This document shows, piece by piece, positions 1 to 13,182 of a stretch of 64,000 nt of DNA (positions are counted from its first letter, which is position 1; each line of letters starts with the position of its first letter). The stretch comes from Pelecanus crispus (taxonomy: Eukaryota; Chordata; Aves; Pelecaniformes; Pelecanidae), in assembly GCF_030463565.1 (NCBI RefSeq), contig NC_134659.1, positions 8,812,511 through 8,876,510 on the forward strand. Reading direction: 5' to 3'. The notes under the pieces were generated by a model. That model saw nothing but the letters and a program-made list of their open reading frames with translations, was not told the origin of the DNA and did no database searches. The translations under genes and the position numbers were made by a program.

Positions 1-1875
1 CAGCCACGAGGTCAGACCAGTGCAGAGCATGGAGGGCATGTGCAGACAGCCTAGGAAGAAATATCAAGTAAGCACCTAATGCTTAGCCATCATTTTTTTT
101 ACACACCGCAAACCTGCTTCTTTGAGGAACTTCTTCAGCATCCATCATGACACTCAATGACTACTCCAGAAGCACTCTTTTTTTTCAGCACACCTCTGAA
201 AACCACAACTACATTTTCCTCATTTCTCAGCAAAGAACAGAAAGATTAAGGCCAGTCTTCTCCACCATCCATGATGGCTTTATGTATCTCACTTGAAATC
301 CCTTCTTCACAACTTTTCACTACACAACACATCTGCAGCATTTCACAGGGCAAATAACAGCATTTGCTGCTGTGAATACCCTTTCTTCCTGAAAGTCAGA
401 TACCACATGTCCCAGCGTGGCCATTTCTTTTCCAATTTCCCCATTAGAAATTCAGTTTAATGTTAAAATGCTAACTCCTGTTAAAAATTCAGTGCAATTT
501 ATCCATTCACAGGATTTCCACCCATTTCTGCCCATCAGCCACTCTACTATAATTCAAGTTACAGCCAAGAGACCACCCATACAACCCTATATTGTCGTCA
601 CGTTTGTAAATTCTCCAGAACCCCTCCTTCTGCACAATACCATAAAATCATGTATTCAAGGAGATACCCAATGCAACACAAAAATTACTCTCAACACCAT
701 ATGCATCAGAAGAGTTATGTCAGGAAGGAGCGGACCATAAGCAAAACCATGCTGAACTGGTGAAGCACAGGTGGTGCTACAAGTTTTGTGCTATCATTGT
801 ACCTACAGCTGTTCTCCTGATACAAATGGACAGCAAACCGAATCATGCAAATATCATTAGAGAACCAATGGAGTTTTAAAGCATCAAATAAATGTGCTGA
901 GCCACCTACTCTGGAAGAGAAGACACTAAAAGAATATTTACAAGACCCGTAAAGCCAATATTCAAATCCGCGATCACGTTCAAATCAAAGCATCGGTTGT
1001 CTCCTGCGCAGGACTAGTCTCAAACAAGATGGACAAGAAACTTTGAAGGTCAGCATGCCCAGATTGACACGAGTCAATTTGCCAAGGTCAGCACCATCTT
1101 CACAGCCACCTGCATATCTCAGCTTCTGGCAACAACCAACCTTGCAAAGGACCGAGCTGAAAATGCCTTTTCACACATAAGATGTCACAACATAAGCCAG
1201 GCTGAAGACAGCCACAGAAATGCCTTTTCTACCTGCAAAAAGGGCAAACGGAAATGCATAATGTAGACAGGCAAAAGAAAGGCAATTCTCCAGCCTGGAG
1301 CCATTCATCTATCATCACCACACTTCCAGAGCACAAGAGCAAATATCTCAGAGACTTAATACCGCCACCATAAAACATCAAACTTGTTATCTAAGCGGGT
1401 AGTGGTATTTTTCAACTGCATAAGAAGCTGGCATTAAAACTCCTCATCAGCATAATTTAAGGAATGTGCTACAGACACTGCTCCTCTTAATAGGGTCGAG
1501 CAATGATCCCTCCTGGTGGACACACACTGTACACCTCCTTCAGAGTGACACTGTCCCTGCTCTGACATTCCTGGAGATGGCCTGGCCTCCACACGTGTTC
1601 TCTGATATAGTAAGACCTGGAGAAAGTGATTATTTTTACACATCACAGAATCACCCTCAAGTCATATGACGTCAGCGGTAGCGCACACGCATATACCAGA
1701 GGTGGTGTACGATGTTACCTGGATGGACCAGATAAAGGGGGAATGGAAACACCATCCCCACTTCACCAGGAAAAAGGTGACAGCAGAGTCAAGCCAAGTT
1801 AGACGCATGCACAGCAGTACCACTCCACAGCCTGGAGCTCATTTCTCCTGCCTTCCCAGACGTTGCTTTTATGGA

Positions 1876-1927
1876 GACAGGAGACTGTCTTGGACAGTTC
1901 AGGACAGGAGACTCTTGGACAGTTCAG
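1876..1927 (+). repeat. Two-copy tandem repeat, ~27-bp unit
   Basis: The first copy (1876-1902) and second copy (1903-1927) both start GACAGGAGACT and end TTGGACAGTTCAG. The second copy lacks two bases after GAGACT. It is a local tandem duplication in non-coding sequence. Confidence 0.8.
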
Positions 1928-4131
1928 GCTGTTCCAGAGGCTCACCTCTGACTGCATTTCTACCCGTCCCCTTGTACTAGCACTGGCCAGATCCACTATC
2001 GAGCTGCTTCAGGGAGCTCGACTGCATCCTCACAAAAAACCTGAACCATCCCAACCTGGCTACACCCTGCATGGTGGAGAGTGGGCGCTAGCATGGAGCA
2101 GCACACAACACGTGGGGAGAGCTAGCTGCTGTATTGGCTTAACCGCATTACGCAACCCAACCTGCAAGCAGCTTAAGAAGAGAGGTGAGGGCACAACAAC
2201 GCTTCCCCCAGCACACCCCCTCGGAAATCTTGGCATTGGGATCCTCCCGAAGCAGGCGTTGTATCCGACCAGCATGTTTAATGGTTCTCAATGAGTTTTT
2301 TCCTTCAGGAATGTCAAACCATTTTTAAACCATTCTACCTCTAACATCCAACAGTGATGAGTTCCACAGTTTGCACACTCGGGGAAACAACCTACTTCCT
2401 TCTGCTTGCTTCAGATTAATTTTCATCTCATGTTAGCTTTATGAGAAGTCACAAATAATCACTCCTCACTCACCTTCTCTGTCGCTTTTGATTTTAGAGT
2501 CTCCATCTCTGCTAACTCTTTCCCAGGCAGAAAAGTCAATGTATTCACTCCTGAGAACAGAAGCTTTTCCACACCTCTGTGAATGTCTCTGTGCTGCTTT
2601 TTTACTGCCCTGCTTTATCCCTCCAGAGAGCAGCAAGCCAGTAACGCATGTGGCACTCAGGCTGCAGAAGCATGAGGAATTTATGTCGCGCTTTGTTCTC
2701 TGTTCCCTCCTTAACGGTCCATTTGGCTTTCAGAGCACGGCAGAGCAGTGAATGGGTATTTTCAGGAAACCCTCCACACGGACAATGGGATCTCTTCTCC
2801 CAGTGGCAATAGTTAGGACAGCCTGTTACTTTTTAAGGTGTCATCTGGGCTGTCCTCTCCTCCCTGAGCATTACTTTGCTGACCAACACTGACCTCCACC
2901 TACCATTTGCACACTCAACGCACTCTTGTGAAATCTTTCTGTAATTCTCGCCACCGATTCTCACTCCGGCCAGACTGAACAGCACAGCACTATCAGCAAC
3001 TTTGCCACACCACTATTCACTCTTTTCCACACCATTTACGAACGGGCTGAGCAGTCCAGATTCATGTGGGATTTTTGGTTATCTTCCTGCACCACAAAAC
3101 ATGATCAGTCACTTCTACCTCTTGACTTCAAGCTTTTAATCGGCTATTAATTCAAGAGCTGTCCCCAGCAGTTTAGTTTCTTCAAAAAAGTTTCAGTAAG
3201 GGAATTTTCTAAAAGCTTTTTGGCAGTCCCAGGAGTCCTTCAAACAGCTCTTCTATTAAACACATATTGACTCTGCCACAACAATCACATGTACCCAGCT
3301 CTCCTCATTCCAACTCTTGACATGATTTTAACCATTGCAGGCAGTGCAAAAGCCACACCGACTCACCTGTAACAGCCTCAGCACTCACCCCTCCGCTCAT
3401 CACCTTAAAGCCCTCACTAGAAGCTGTCCTGTGTTTACCAACTCACATTTACTTGGTCCCTAACTGACCTTAAGTGGCAAGTTTTACAGCACAATTCATA
3501 GCATGGTAATTTAATATTTGAGTCCCTTTAAAAGTCTTGGAAATCCATCCTGTAGCACTTGCTGTTTAAAGTAAACTGAGAAGTGCAAATGCTTCTGCTC
3601 ATGCTTCAACTTGAGGTGGATTCTCCAATGTGTCTCTTGTAGAGACCCTTCAATGCGGCAAGCTAAGTCAACACAAAGAATTCAGCTTTTCTGCAGCCCT
3701 ATACTCCTTGAACGTACCTTGCACACTTGTCACCTGGTGGCCACGCACTCTGAAATGCTTTCTGCTTCTGCAACATTTGAAAGCATTGTAAGTTTTTATG
3801 TCTTTAACAATTTTTTCCTCGTTTTTTTTTTGCCTACCTTCATTTATTTTTCATTAAAAGTGCCAATACTTGTGCTCTTTTCTATTGCCTCACTTTTACT
3901 TTCAGCATCTTCTTTACACTGCTTTATGATACTACATTTTTTGTTTCTTTGAAGTACTTCTGACACATATTATCTACATTTCTTTACCTCAATGATACAG
4001 TGTTGGCAAACACTGTATTCCTTTAGCTCCTCCTCTTGGTTTTTGCAAGTTTCTCCATACCAAAGACAGCACAGAAAGGAGAGTACAGCTTATTCCTCCC
4101 ATGCTGCTTGACTAGGACAAGAGAGGAGGAA

Positions 4132-5010
4132 ACACAGAAGCACAGAATAATTCAGCTGAAAGAGACCTCAGGAAGTCTTCAGTCCAACCCCCATGATGAA
4201 AGCAGCATCAAATCAAGTTGCTCAGAGCATTTTCTAGGCAGGTCGTGGAGATTCTCAAGGATGGAAACGGCACAGCTTCTCCGGACAATCTGCTCTAAAG
4301 CTTGGCTCTCCTCACAGTGAAAAAATTTCTCCCTAAATCCAGTCTGAACCTCTTGTTGCAGTTTGTGCCTTTTTTCCTTCATCCTCTCCCACCCCCCAGT
4401 GTCTTGACAACCTCCTCATAGTTACCAGAAGCTGCTGTCAGATCCACCCCAAAACCCTCATCTCCATACTGGAAAAACCCTCTCTCCCAGCATCTCCTCA
4501 CATGGCGAGTGCTGCAGTTTCCCAACTGACTTGATGGCCCTTTACTGAACCCACTCCCATTCGTCGCTGTCTTTCTTCTGCTGGGGGGGTGGGAGCAAAA
4601 CCAGACAAGTATTCTCGATGTGGTCCAACAAGTGCTGACTAAAGAGGGCTGATCGCTGCCTCTGATCCTGTTCATACAGCCCGGGATGCAGGTGGCCTCC
4701 AGGGCACACTGCTGGCCTGTCCAGCTCACCGGGCACCAGGATCTCCAGGCCCTTTGCCGCAAAGCTGCTCCCCAGCCAGACAGTGCCTGACCCCCATCCT
4801 TGTTCTCCTATCCCAGGTGCAGAACTTGGTATCTGTCCTCGCCGAATTTCAGGAGGTTCCTCTCGGTCCATTCCCGCAGGGCTCTCTGAGCAGCAGCCCT
4901 GCCCTCAAGGACATCAACCACCTCCGGTTTGGTGTCACCTGCAAACCGCGTGAGAGGGTATCCTGTAGCCTCCTCCAGGTCACGGGTACAGGTCCTGCAA
5001 CAGACCTGTG
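4132..5010 (-). mobile_element. Old, degenerate CR1 LINE fragment
   Basis: Reading the plus strand, 4140-4200 resembles the reverse complement of a CR1 3' end: a GAAAGAGACCTCAGGAAG-like stretch followed by AGTCCAACCCC. Further along are landmarks typical of CR1 reverse-transcriptase sequence: ATTCTCGATGTGGTCC near 4612, a stretch ending AGGAGGTTCCT near 4850, and GGTTTGGTGTCACCTGC near 4926. The reading frame is broken many times. It is clearly more diverged than the other three CR1 pieces in this window. The boundary near 5010 is approximate. Confidence 0.7.
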
Positions 5011-6955
5011 CAGTTCTGGGACTGCAACTGCAGAGAAGTATTGGGTGACTTTAGGATATTTGCAAAACAGTGAAAAAACAGACGTGTAGATGGCTCTGTT
5101 CCTCTTGCCCTTAACGTTATCCACCAAACGCAATTCTGTCGCATTCCTGGGCTCTCAAAGGGACCTTAGGGACATCCATCAGCTAGAGCCCTCAAAAAAC
5201 ATTTGTTTCTGGAAATCTGTTACCCAAACCATTACACAAACTTGGTTTCATTTCTTGTGGTAAGATTCAGACTGTTTGGGGAAAAAAAAAGTCGCCACTG
5301 AAGAGCACTTTGACTGTAGCAGCTTTGCAAGGCAAAGGCTCTATGGGTCAATGAACCTCACAGCACTTCCAGACTCATACTACTGCAAATGCCGTCAAAT
5401 GGCTCATTAAAACCTCCAATAGCTGCGGTGGTAACACACAGATTTCCTGGTAATGGATCAAGGAAGACTTAGCCTGAGAGTGTTAAAAGCACATGTTAAG
5501 GAACTGCATAAAAAGAAACATTTTCTCAAACGATTTGTCTTCCTTTCCTCACCCAGATCTCATTCACGGAGTAACGTAATCACAACCCTATTCTTGACCC
5601 AGTCACGTCCTTTCACCTTCCTTCTCTTTACCATAAACTTCCTTTGATAACATTTCTGAGCTAAAGTTCAGGAGCAGAAAGACTTTAAAACACTTCACCA
5701 AACACTTTCAGAATGGCACAATCAGACAAAAAAAGGCAAAATTTCCAGGAGGGCACACGAACAACCAGCCCATCAAGCTGCCAGGCCATAGGCACAACTT
5801 AGCACCAAGGCCTGCAGTGCTCTCCAGCGCCCATCTCCCCTAACAGCAGACCATCTGCAAATCTTCCAGTGGTTTCTACAGATTCCAGTTCTTTGGGATG
5901 GGTTATAAAATCCAAGCCGAAGTGAAATAAAAGGTTACCATGAATAAGTTTTTAAGTGTAGCTTACACCCAGGAAAAGCAGCAAGTGCCACCATAAAAAT
6001 GCCAGATGAGTCATGGAATAGTTAGAGACACTGTTTGAGTTTGGGGTGCTTGTTCTTTTAAGCTCTGCCTTTTCAAAGCCATAGGCCAGCTGCCATCCGG
6101 CTCGTGTCCCACATGTCCTCAGCTCTCCACAACAGACGCTGGAGCAGCGGGAGCCCCGTCGCAGGAGGTTCACGCCAGACGAGGGTACAGCTATGTCCTG
6201 ACCACGCTCGACCTAAAACACACCACGTAGAGACGACGACCTGCAGGATGCGGGCACGCACAAGGGCACACACGTCCAGAGGTGGGGAGGATGACTGCGG
6301 GAGCGGGACAGGGCCTGCAGATGAGCGCACAGCGGGAAAGGTCTCCATGAGCATCGCGTGAGAAACCCTGGAGACTCCGGCTCAGGTGGAAAGAGGTGCC
6401 CAAAGCAAGAGGCCTGCTGCTCCGCCACCCCGCCGCCCCCTCCGCGTCCCACCGCCAGCGAGCTCTGAGCGCTCCTCAGTCGCTCGGCTCCCACACAACG
6501 ACGCGCGGTGCCACGGCCGCTCCCCACACAGCCCCACGGCCGCCCCCCGCGCTGCCCCACGGCCCTTCCCCGCGCTGCCCCACGGCCGCCTCCCTCCTGC
6601 CCCGCCGACGAGAGCGGTGCCTCGAAGAAAGCCAGCTGCGGCTCTGCCCGGTGACCTCCGCTGCAGGCCGCAGACAGCCCGAGGGAACTCCCACCGGCGA
6701 ACCGGCGGCCGGACTCCCGAGGCGGGGCAGGGGCTGCTCAAGAGGAACCGGGCACACGCCTGCAGCCGGGAGGAAAGCAGCCACCGCCGCCCGCTCCCCG
6801 CCGGCCCCAGCGCCAGAGCGGGAAGTTTTGGCCGAGGCCAACGCGCGGCCACGAGGCGCCGGTACCGGGAACCGCTCGGGGAGGACGGCGGCCTTCCCCC
6901 GACCCGGACACCGCCACCCCCCGCCTCCGGTGCCCTCAGCGCGGCCCGGCCCTCA

Positions 6956-7171
<216 letters not shown>

Positions 7172-7201
7172 CTACGGGCCGCCGCGCGCGCCAAACGCAC
7201 G

Positions 7202-7219
7202 GCACGCACGCACGCACGC
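7202..7219. repeat. CGCA tetranucleotide microsatellite
   Basis: About four copies of a GCAC/CGCA unit are followed by GCGAGCGAGCGAG, immediately upstream of IPO9 on the minus strand. Confidence 0.75.
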
Positions 7220-7379
7220 GCGAGCGAGCGAGGGAGCGAACGACGCCGAGCGCCCCCGCCCCGCCCCCGTGGACAGGACGGTGGGGCTCCGCGCGCCGCT
7301 GACAGCGCCCCCCGGCGGCGTGGCGGAACCGGTGGCTGTGGTGGTGGTGGTGGGGGAAATGGCGGCGGCGTCCACCGGG

Positions 7380-7449
7380 GCCGAGGCAGCCCCCGGGCTC
7401 CCCGCAGAGCGCCCGGGCGCTCTGCGGGGAGCCCGGGGGCTGCCTCGGC
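7380..7449. repeat. Perfect 70-bp palindrome (35-bp arms, no spacer)
   Basis: All 35 base pairs match: the arm 7380-7414 is the exact reverse complement of 7415-7449. The centre is GCGCCCGGGCGC and the arms are very G+C rich. The flanking pair 7379/7450 (G/G) breaks the symmetry. It lies about 235 bp upstream of the IPO9 ATG, in the CpG island. It could be a cruciform-forming promoter element, a recent inverted duplication, or a fold-back artefact of sequencing or assembly. Confidence 0.95.
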
Positions 7450-7726
7450 GCTAGGGGGGACCCGGCGGCCCCCGGAACCGGAGCCTGAGAGGCCCCTTTG
7501 CGCTTCAGGGCCGAGCGTCTCCTCAGAGCCGGGGAGTTCCCGTCATGGTGGGGCGGGGGGGGGGTGGTCAGTCGGAGCCCGGGAAAGGCGCTTAGTCCCT
7601 CAGACCGCATTTTCCCACCCGTGTCAGCGGCGAGCTCCCGCCGTGAGCCTTGAGGAGCCCTCAGGGGCTGGGTGAGGCCTGGAGGGGGGGTGTCTGCGCC
7701 GGTTTACTGCTAAATGGCGTGAAGGC

Positions 7727-8052
7727 CATAGAATCCTAGAGTCGTTTAGGTTGGAAACGACCTTTAAGGTCATCCAGTCCAACCATTAACCTACACTACC
7801 AAGTCCACACTAAGCCAGTCAAGGGTAGACTAGACTGAACCATGTCCCAGAGTGCCACGTCTGCCCGTTTTTTGAACACTTCCAGGGATGGTGACTCCAC
7901 CACCTCTCTGGGCACCCTGTTCCAATGCCTGACAACCCTTTCCGTGAAGAAATTTTTCCTGATTTCCAACCTAAACCTCCCCTGGTGCAGCTTGAGCCCA
8001 TTTCCTCTCGTCCTATCGCTAACTACTTGGGAGAAGAGACCAACAGCCACCC
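7727..8052 (-). mobile_element. CR1 LINE, 5'-truncated 3' end
   Basis: On the minus strand the fragment encodes the C-terminal end of CR1 ORF2 ([20 protein letters not shown] ... [20 protein letters not shown] ... [15 protein letters not shown]). It then runs into the conserved 3' tail at 7727-7790 (GGTTGGAAACGACC and CATCCAGTCCAACC read on the plus strand). The left end is a single degenerate copy of the terminal 8-bp repeat. The right end stops where other copies continue. It sits beside the CpG island. Confidence 0.93.
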
Positions 8053-11000
8053 TTGGGTGTGAGGTTTCCCTGGAAAGGTGTCGAGATGGTGGCACGCACA
8101 GAGGTTTAACTCCTTCCTGCCCCACCACTGCACATGATTTCCATGCGGAAGCCATGAGGGGATGGGTGGTGGCAGAGCTTCAAGGCAGTCCCTTTACAGG
8201 GCACCATGACGGTCCCCTGGCTCGGAGCAGCTTGAGCACAAGGGACAGGCAGACCCCGCACGCAGCTTTGCTCTCATCCCCGAGGCGGGCAGCCTGCGAC
8301 AGCGGAGGCGGCGGCTCAGGCCATGGGCGTGCTGCTCCAGGGCAGAGCTGGAAGGTAAATTAAGCCTCAAGTTCTTGATTCAGGTTTGAATAGCGCTGTA
8401 CGTGATGCTCAGGGGAGGCAAAAGTGGGCTGCTGTCACTCGACGTGTGAGTCAGGAGCAAGGCAGCTGTACTGCTCTGTCTCCATCTCTGTTTTCTACAA
8501 CTGTTTATTTAGGAAGTATAAGCAATTTTACAAATCATTACAAGTACCAAAAAGCAGTATTAATATTACAAAATGGGCTCCTTACATGAGGGATGGTGAT
8601 GGAGTTGTGTTTTGGCACGGTGCTAGCAGGTCCGAGTAAGTAGGTGCCACATGCTTTGGAGCATGGTGCTCCTGCGGATCTTTCTGAACCGTGTGGCTGT
8701 TCGGGCATTACCTCCTCTGCAGCGAGACCCCCAGGAGTACAACAGCAATTTGGATGTAAACACAGGCCAGGACCAGGGGTGAGCCTGGGAAGCAGGACGG
8801 AGACAGCAGTCCTGTTAACTCATCCGGGTGCTGCCTCTGGCTGCATTACGCACTTTTAACTCCTTCCCTACAGGTCTCTCATGACTTAGACCCCCTCCAG
8901 CCTGGGGGAACTTCTCTTTCCAGAGAAAGCCTGTTGTTGTTCTGGTCCCCATGAGGGACTGTTTTCCTTGCCCACACCACTTTCTGCTTGAAAGCTACTT
9001 GAGGGTTATCAAGTGAGTACCTGGTAATAGTACTTAGTTTTTAGTCTTGTCCTGCTGCTATTTAATAATTAAGCATGCCTCATCACTTGTGCACAAGTCT
9101 TGTTCCCCTCCTAGAGACATCCTTTCCCCATCCACCCATTGCTGTTTTTGTGTGTTTTGTTATATTCCGAGCCAGCTTTGCCAACCTCTTGCGAGCTGGA
9201 GTCCGTTCCTCTGGGATAACGTGTCCCATCACATTCTCTCCCACCAATATATTTTTAAATGTTCTTGTCAAGAGCAATGCAAGCAAATGCTCCTATAAAT
9301 GATGCATGTAGCTTTTGCAACCCGAGTTCAAGATTTTCTCTACAAGTAGAAAACAAAACTCAAGATAATACAGAAACACAGGACTGGGTCCAGCTCCCTA
9401 CAGCCACAGTTGGGAGGCGAGCGTCGTGCTGCACACCAGCGCTGCCACCCGTCCTGCAGCTCCACAGCCACCCTGTCCCTGCCTCGCTCCAGCCCTTCCC
9501 CTCCGCCAGCACAAGGGCCGGACATACAAACCGCTGACCGGACAGGAACCCCGTTTTAGTGAGCACTGCTCCATACCCCCTGCGAGAGCAGGAGCTCCTT
9601 CCTTCAGCAGAGCCCTTATGCTGGCTGGGGCCCTTCCTGTGACCGCCCCAGCCCTGCCTGGTCTCCTGCCCGGCAGCGACAGGTCTCCAGAGGGTGACTT
9701 CACATCCAAAACAGGCAGGCAGCGGAGGCAGCGTGAACTGCTCTCCAGTTCCTCCGTGCTTACACCAGATGCTGTCTGGACAGCTACAGCTCGGTGAAAT
9801 CAATCCACCATGACAGTTATCAAAATGTCCCCCACACCATGAAGTTATATTTTCTTCTGCAAAAGTCGGCGTGATAGACCCCATCCTTCCCCCTAAACTG
9901 AACAGTACCAGGGCATGGGCTCAGGCAATGCCCAGCGTTCCCCACGTCCCGTGCCAAGCCACGCTCTCCCTGGCAGTGGCAGGCAGGCTGGGGACAGCAG
10001 AGGTCATTCCCAATCAGCGGCACGGGCACGACCAAGTTCATTTGGTATTTTTGGGGGGAGAGGGGAGAAGAGCAGACTTCAGCCAGGCTGCTCGCACCCA
10101 GAGACTGGGCCTTGGCGCTTGACAGCATGGCCAGGGTGCGCACCCCCCTCTGAGCGCCAGAGATTTCTCTACCAGGTGAGTAAAGATTATTTTTCTCTCT
10201 TGTTCTTCCCAATCCAAAAATATTGCTTCTGCTGGAGGAACAAATATATAGTTATACAGGGTGTAACTTCTGCTAGAGCCTGGGGCCGTCTGCTCATCTT
10301 TGCACTGTCCTAGTAGTTTGGCTTAGTGGAAAACGTAAGTGAATTCCTACTGCACCAAAATCACTGTGACAGGCCCAGGACTGTCACACCAGACCTCCCG
10401 CTGGCACCCTGTGCTGGCTGGCTAACATCAGAACCAGCATGTCTGTGCAAGTATTTGTGATTTTTGTCCCTTCTTAAACAATTAATCAGAACTACTTCCT
10501 CCGCGCTTACTAACATTCTGCAGAAAACAAGGATGCAGTTTAGGGAGAGGAGGGGTATCCCAGAGCAATGCTTGTCTAGCCCATAATCCTTCTTTTTGCT
10601 CAAGTGACCGTACAACTGCTCCAAATGCTCCAACTCATCATTCCGTAGTTGTAGAAATTACATTTATTTGAATCCTCCAGGCTTTTTCAGGTTTTGAATT
10701 CCCATGCATTTTGTACATTGCATCGTGTCTTCACACGTTTTCTGCACAGATGCTTCCTGCAAAGCCAGCAAACTTAGAGCTCGCCTTTCAAATGCCATAC
10801 ATATTGCCTCAAAGCTGAATGGGTTCTGACATTCATCTTTTCTTTTGACATGGTTTAAGGAAGAAAGTTCCGTCACCACAAAAAGACTGTATTCTTAGCT
10901 TGAAAAGATATTTTATGATGAACTCCTTGTTTCCTCCTGTGATGTTTCAGCTCCCGGGCAAGGCACACAAGCCCTTGATCTCCCCTGCAGACCTGTGCCA

Positions 11001-12597
11001 AGGAAGACCCCACAGAAAGATGTGCAGCTGACATGGGACTGCTGTACCTGCAAAAATCCTCCAAGAGAAATCAGGGCTGGCACAAGGAACAGGCGCAGCA
11101 TCAGCCCGAATTACAAGGCATTAGCCAGAGACCTGACCTGGTACGTGCCTGGGCTGTTCCCCACTTGGTTAAACTTTAACTCCAGGCACCAACAGGAACA
11201 TGAAACCCCAAAAGCCCAACAGACACCAAACACCCAACAGATACTCTCCAACATGGGTTTTGTCCTCAACAAACCCTGGGTGATGGAGATACTCTTCGAG
11301 TGAATTGTGTGTTCTGTAGACAGGGAGCTACTGTTTTTACTACTTTTTATAAAGTATTTATACATTTCTAGATGCCCAGCTCACAGAGGTTTCAGGAGGC
11401 AAGCACACACACACACACACACAATCTGGCCCAGTATTGTGATTAAACAGCCAAGTACCTTTAAAAACATTACTGTAAGTAGTAGGACTAACAAACATTT
11501 GAGAACTTGAAAACCTGAGGTACATACAATACCTTCATGAAGCTGCACCGCTTTTAATTTAGGGTATGTCACAATTTCTTTTCAACCGCCTTTCAGCAAA
11601 CCTTCCTCTCAGCAGCTTGCAATCTTGGACCCAACAGCGTATCACATCATCACACGTGCTTTTATGTTTTTCATAAAATATTTGTTCCTTCTACCCAAGA
11701 TCTTTGTACTGGAACCCACCGATACCATTTTTGTCTGTCTCAAATAGAAGCTGAGTGTTGAACCTGCAGAACTATTAATCTGGTGTGACTGCTTTATCTC
11801 CTTCTCTTCCAGACATGGCTTTTATTTTTATTGATGCTCTTCTTGGTGCAGGGCCATTGCCTTCAGAGACTGACGTGTTTACATCCTAAAGAACTCTCAA
11901 TATGCAACTTGTTCACTTCTGAAGAAAGGATAAAGCTATTTCTCAAGGCTGCACCTCACTCCTTCTCTTGGAAAAGCATTCATTTCTAGACTCACAGAAG
12001 AGTCATCTCAGCTCCTTAATGTTGCTTCCAGGTAGCTGCTGCCTGCATGTGTGTTCTGGAGACCTTCCCTTCCTAAACCCCATGTGACACGTGTGGTCAT
12101 GTCCTACAAACACATCTCCTACTGCAGATACAGCAGCCGGAACACTCACCATTACGCTTCTCTTTGTTGATCTGTTGTCTGCCCTGGTAGGGATCTGGCC
12201 CACAGCTGAAGTCCCTCGCTGTAACTCCCAAAGTTCCCCCAGAAGTGCGCTAATGCTTAAACAACCCCCCACACACCACAGTCAGCTGTAACACAAAACA
12301 GCTTTGTGTCAAGCCGTAAAATTAATGGTGGTTGCTATTGCATTGTTTACTTGAATATATATGTATTTAGTCAGTACTAGACACCCCCCATCCCCGTCCT
12401 TGTGTCGGGCTAATGAACGACTGCTGAAGTCCCACAGCACACAGATGACACTTCAGCTCCGTTCTTCCCCTCTCGGTACCTTTTAATATGTAAACACACA
12501 GCTCCACAGCTGCAAAGGGAACATTCCCTCTCCCTGAATCAATTCTCTTTGCATACCCAAATTTCAACTGTATACAAAATATTAGGGACTGATGTGT
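8053..12597. other. Intergenic sequence, no gene seen
   Basis: No exon, RNA gene or further recognised element was identified between the CR1 fragment and the solo LTR. Open frames of up to 174 codons (for example 9360-9884 minus) have no recognisable motifs and no splice-linked continuation. A CA dinucleotide run lies at 11404-11423. Confidence 0.55.
11404..11423. repeat. (CA)n microsatellite
   Basis: About ten uninterrupted CA units lie in intergenic sequence. Confidence 0.9.
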
Positions 12598-12602
12598 TGT
12601 CC
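12598..12602. repeat. Target-site duplication, left copy (TGTCC)
   Basis: The 5-bp direct repeat TGTCC flanks the solo LTR. The matching copy is at 13178-13182. Five-bp duplications are typical of ERVL-type (class III) elements. Confidence 0.75.
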
Positions 12603-13177
12603 TGTCCTGGTTTCGGCTGGGATAGAGTTAATTTTCTTCATAGTAGCAGGCATAGTGCTGTGTTTTGGATTTAGTAGGAGAAGAATGTTGATAACATGCT
12701 GATGCTTTTAGTTGTTGCTGAGTACTGCTTATGCTAGTCAAGGACTTTTTCAGCTTCCCATGCTCTGCCAGGCGCACAAGAAACTGGGAGGGGGCACAGC
12801 CAGAACAGTTGATCCCAACTGACCAAAGGGCTATTCCATACCATGTGACATCATAGGCAGTATATAAACTGGGAGGGGGGGGGTGGACAGGGAGCAGCGA
12901 TCGCTGCTCAGGAACTGTCTGGGTATCGGTCAGCGGGTGGTGAGCAATTGCATTGTGCATCACGTGCTTCGTGTATCATTATTATTATTATCATTATTAT
13001 ACTGTTACTATTAGCATTACTATTTTACTTTATTTCAATTATTAAACTGTTCTTATCTCACCCCAGGAGTGTTTCTCACTCTTACTCCTCCGATTCTCTC
13101 CCCCATCCCATCGGGGTAGGGGGAGTGAGCAAGCGGCTGCGTGGTGCTGAGTTGCTGGCTGGGGCTGAACCACGACA
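12603..13177 (+). mobile_element. Solo LTR of an endogenous retrovirus (ERVL-like), copy 1
   Basis: The 575-bp element begins TGTCCTGGTTTCGGCTGGGA and ends CACGACA, and is flanked by TGTCC on both sides. Promoter and processing signals are in order: a TATA box (TATATAAA, 12861-12868), then an AT-rich ATT-repeat stretch, then ATTAAA just before CTGTTCTTATCTC. No internal viral genes are present, so it is a recombined solo LTR. The ERVL assignment rests on the 5-bp duplication and on recollection of bird LTRs of this type. It is the best-preserved of four copies in the window. Confidence 0.88.
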
Positions 13178-13182
13178 TGTCC
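13178..13182. repeat. Target-site duplication, right copy (TGTCC)
   Basis: This is a perfect copy of 12598-12602 placed directly after the LTR's terminal ACA. Confidence 0.75.

Noticed and set aside
9360..9884. 174-codon minus-strand open frame in the intergenic region
   Set aside because: It has no recognisable domain, it overlaps long frames on the other strand, and no splice-linked partner was found.
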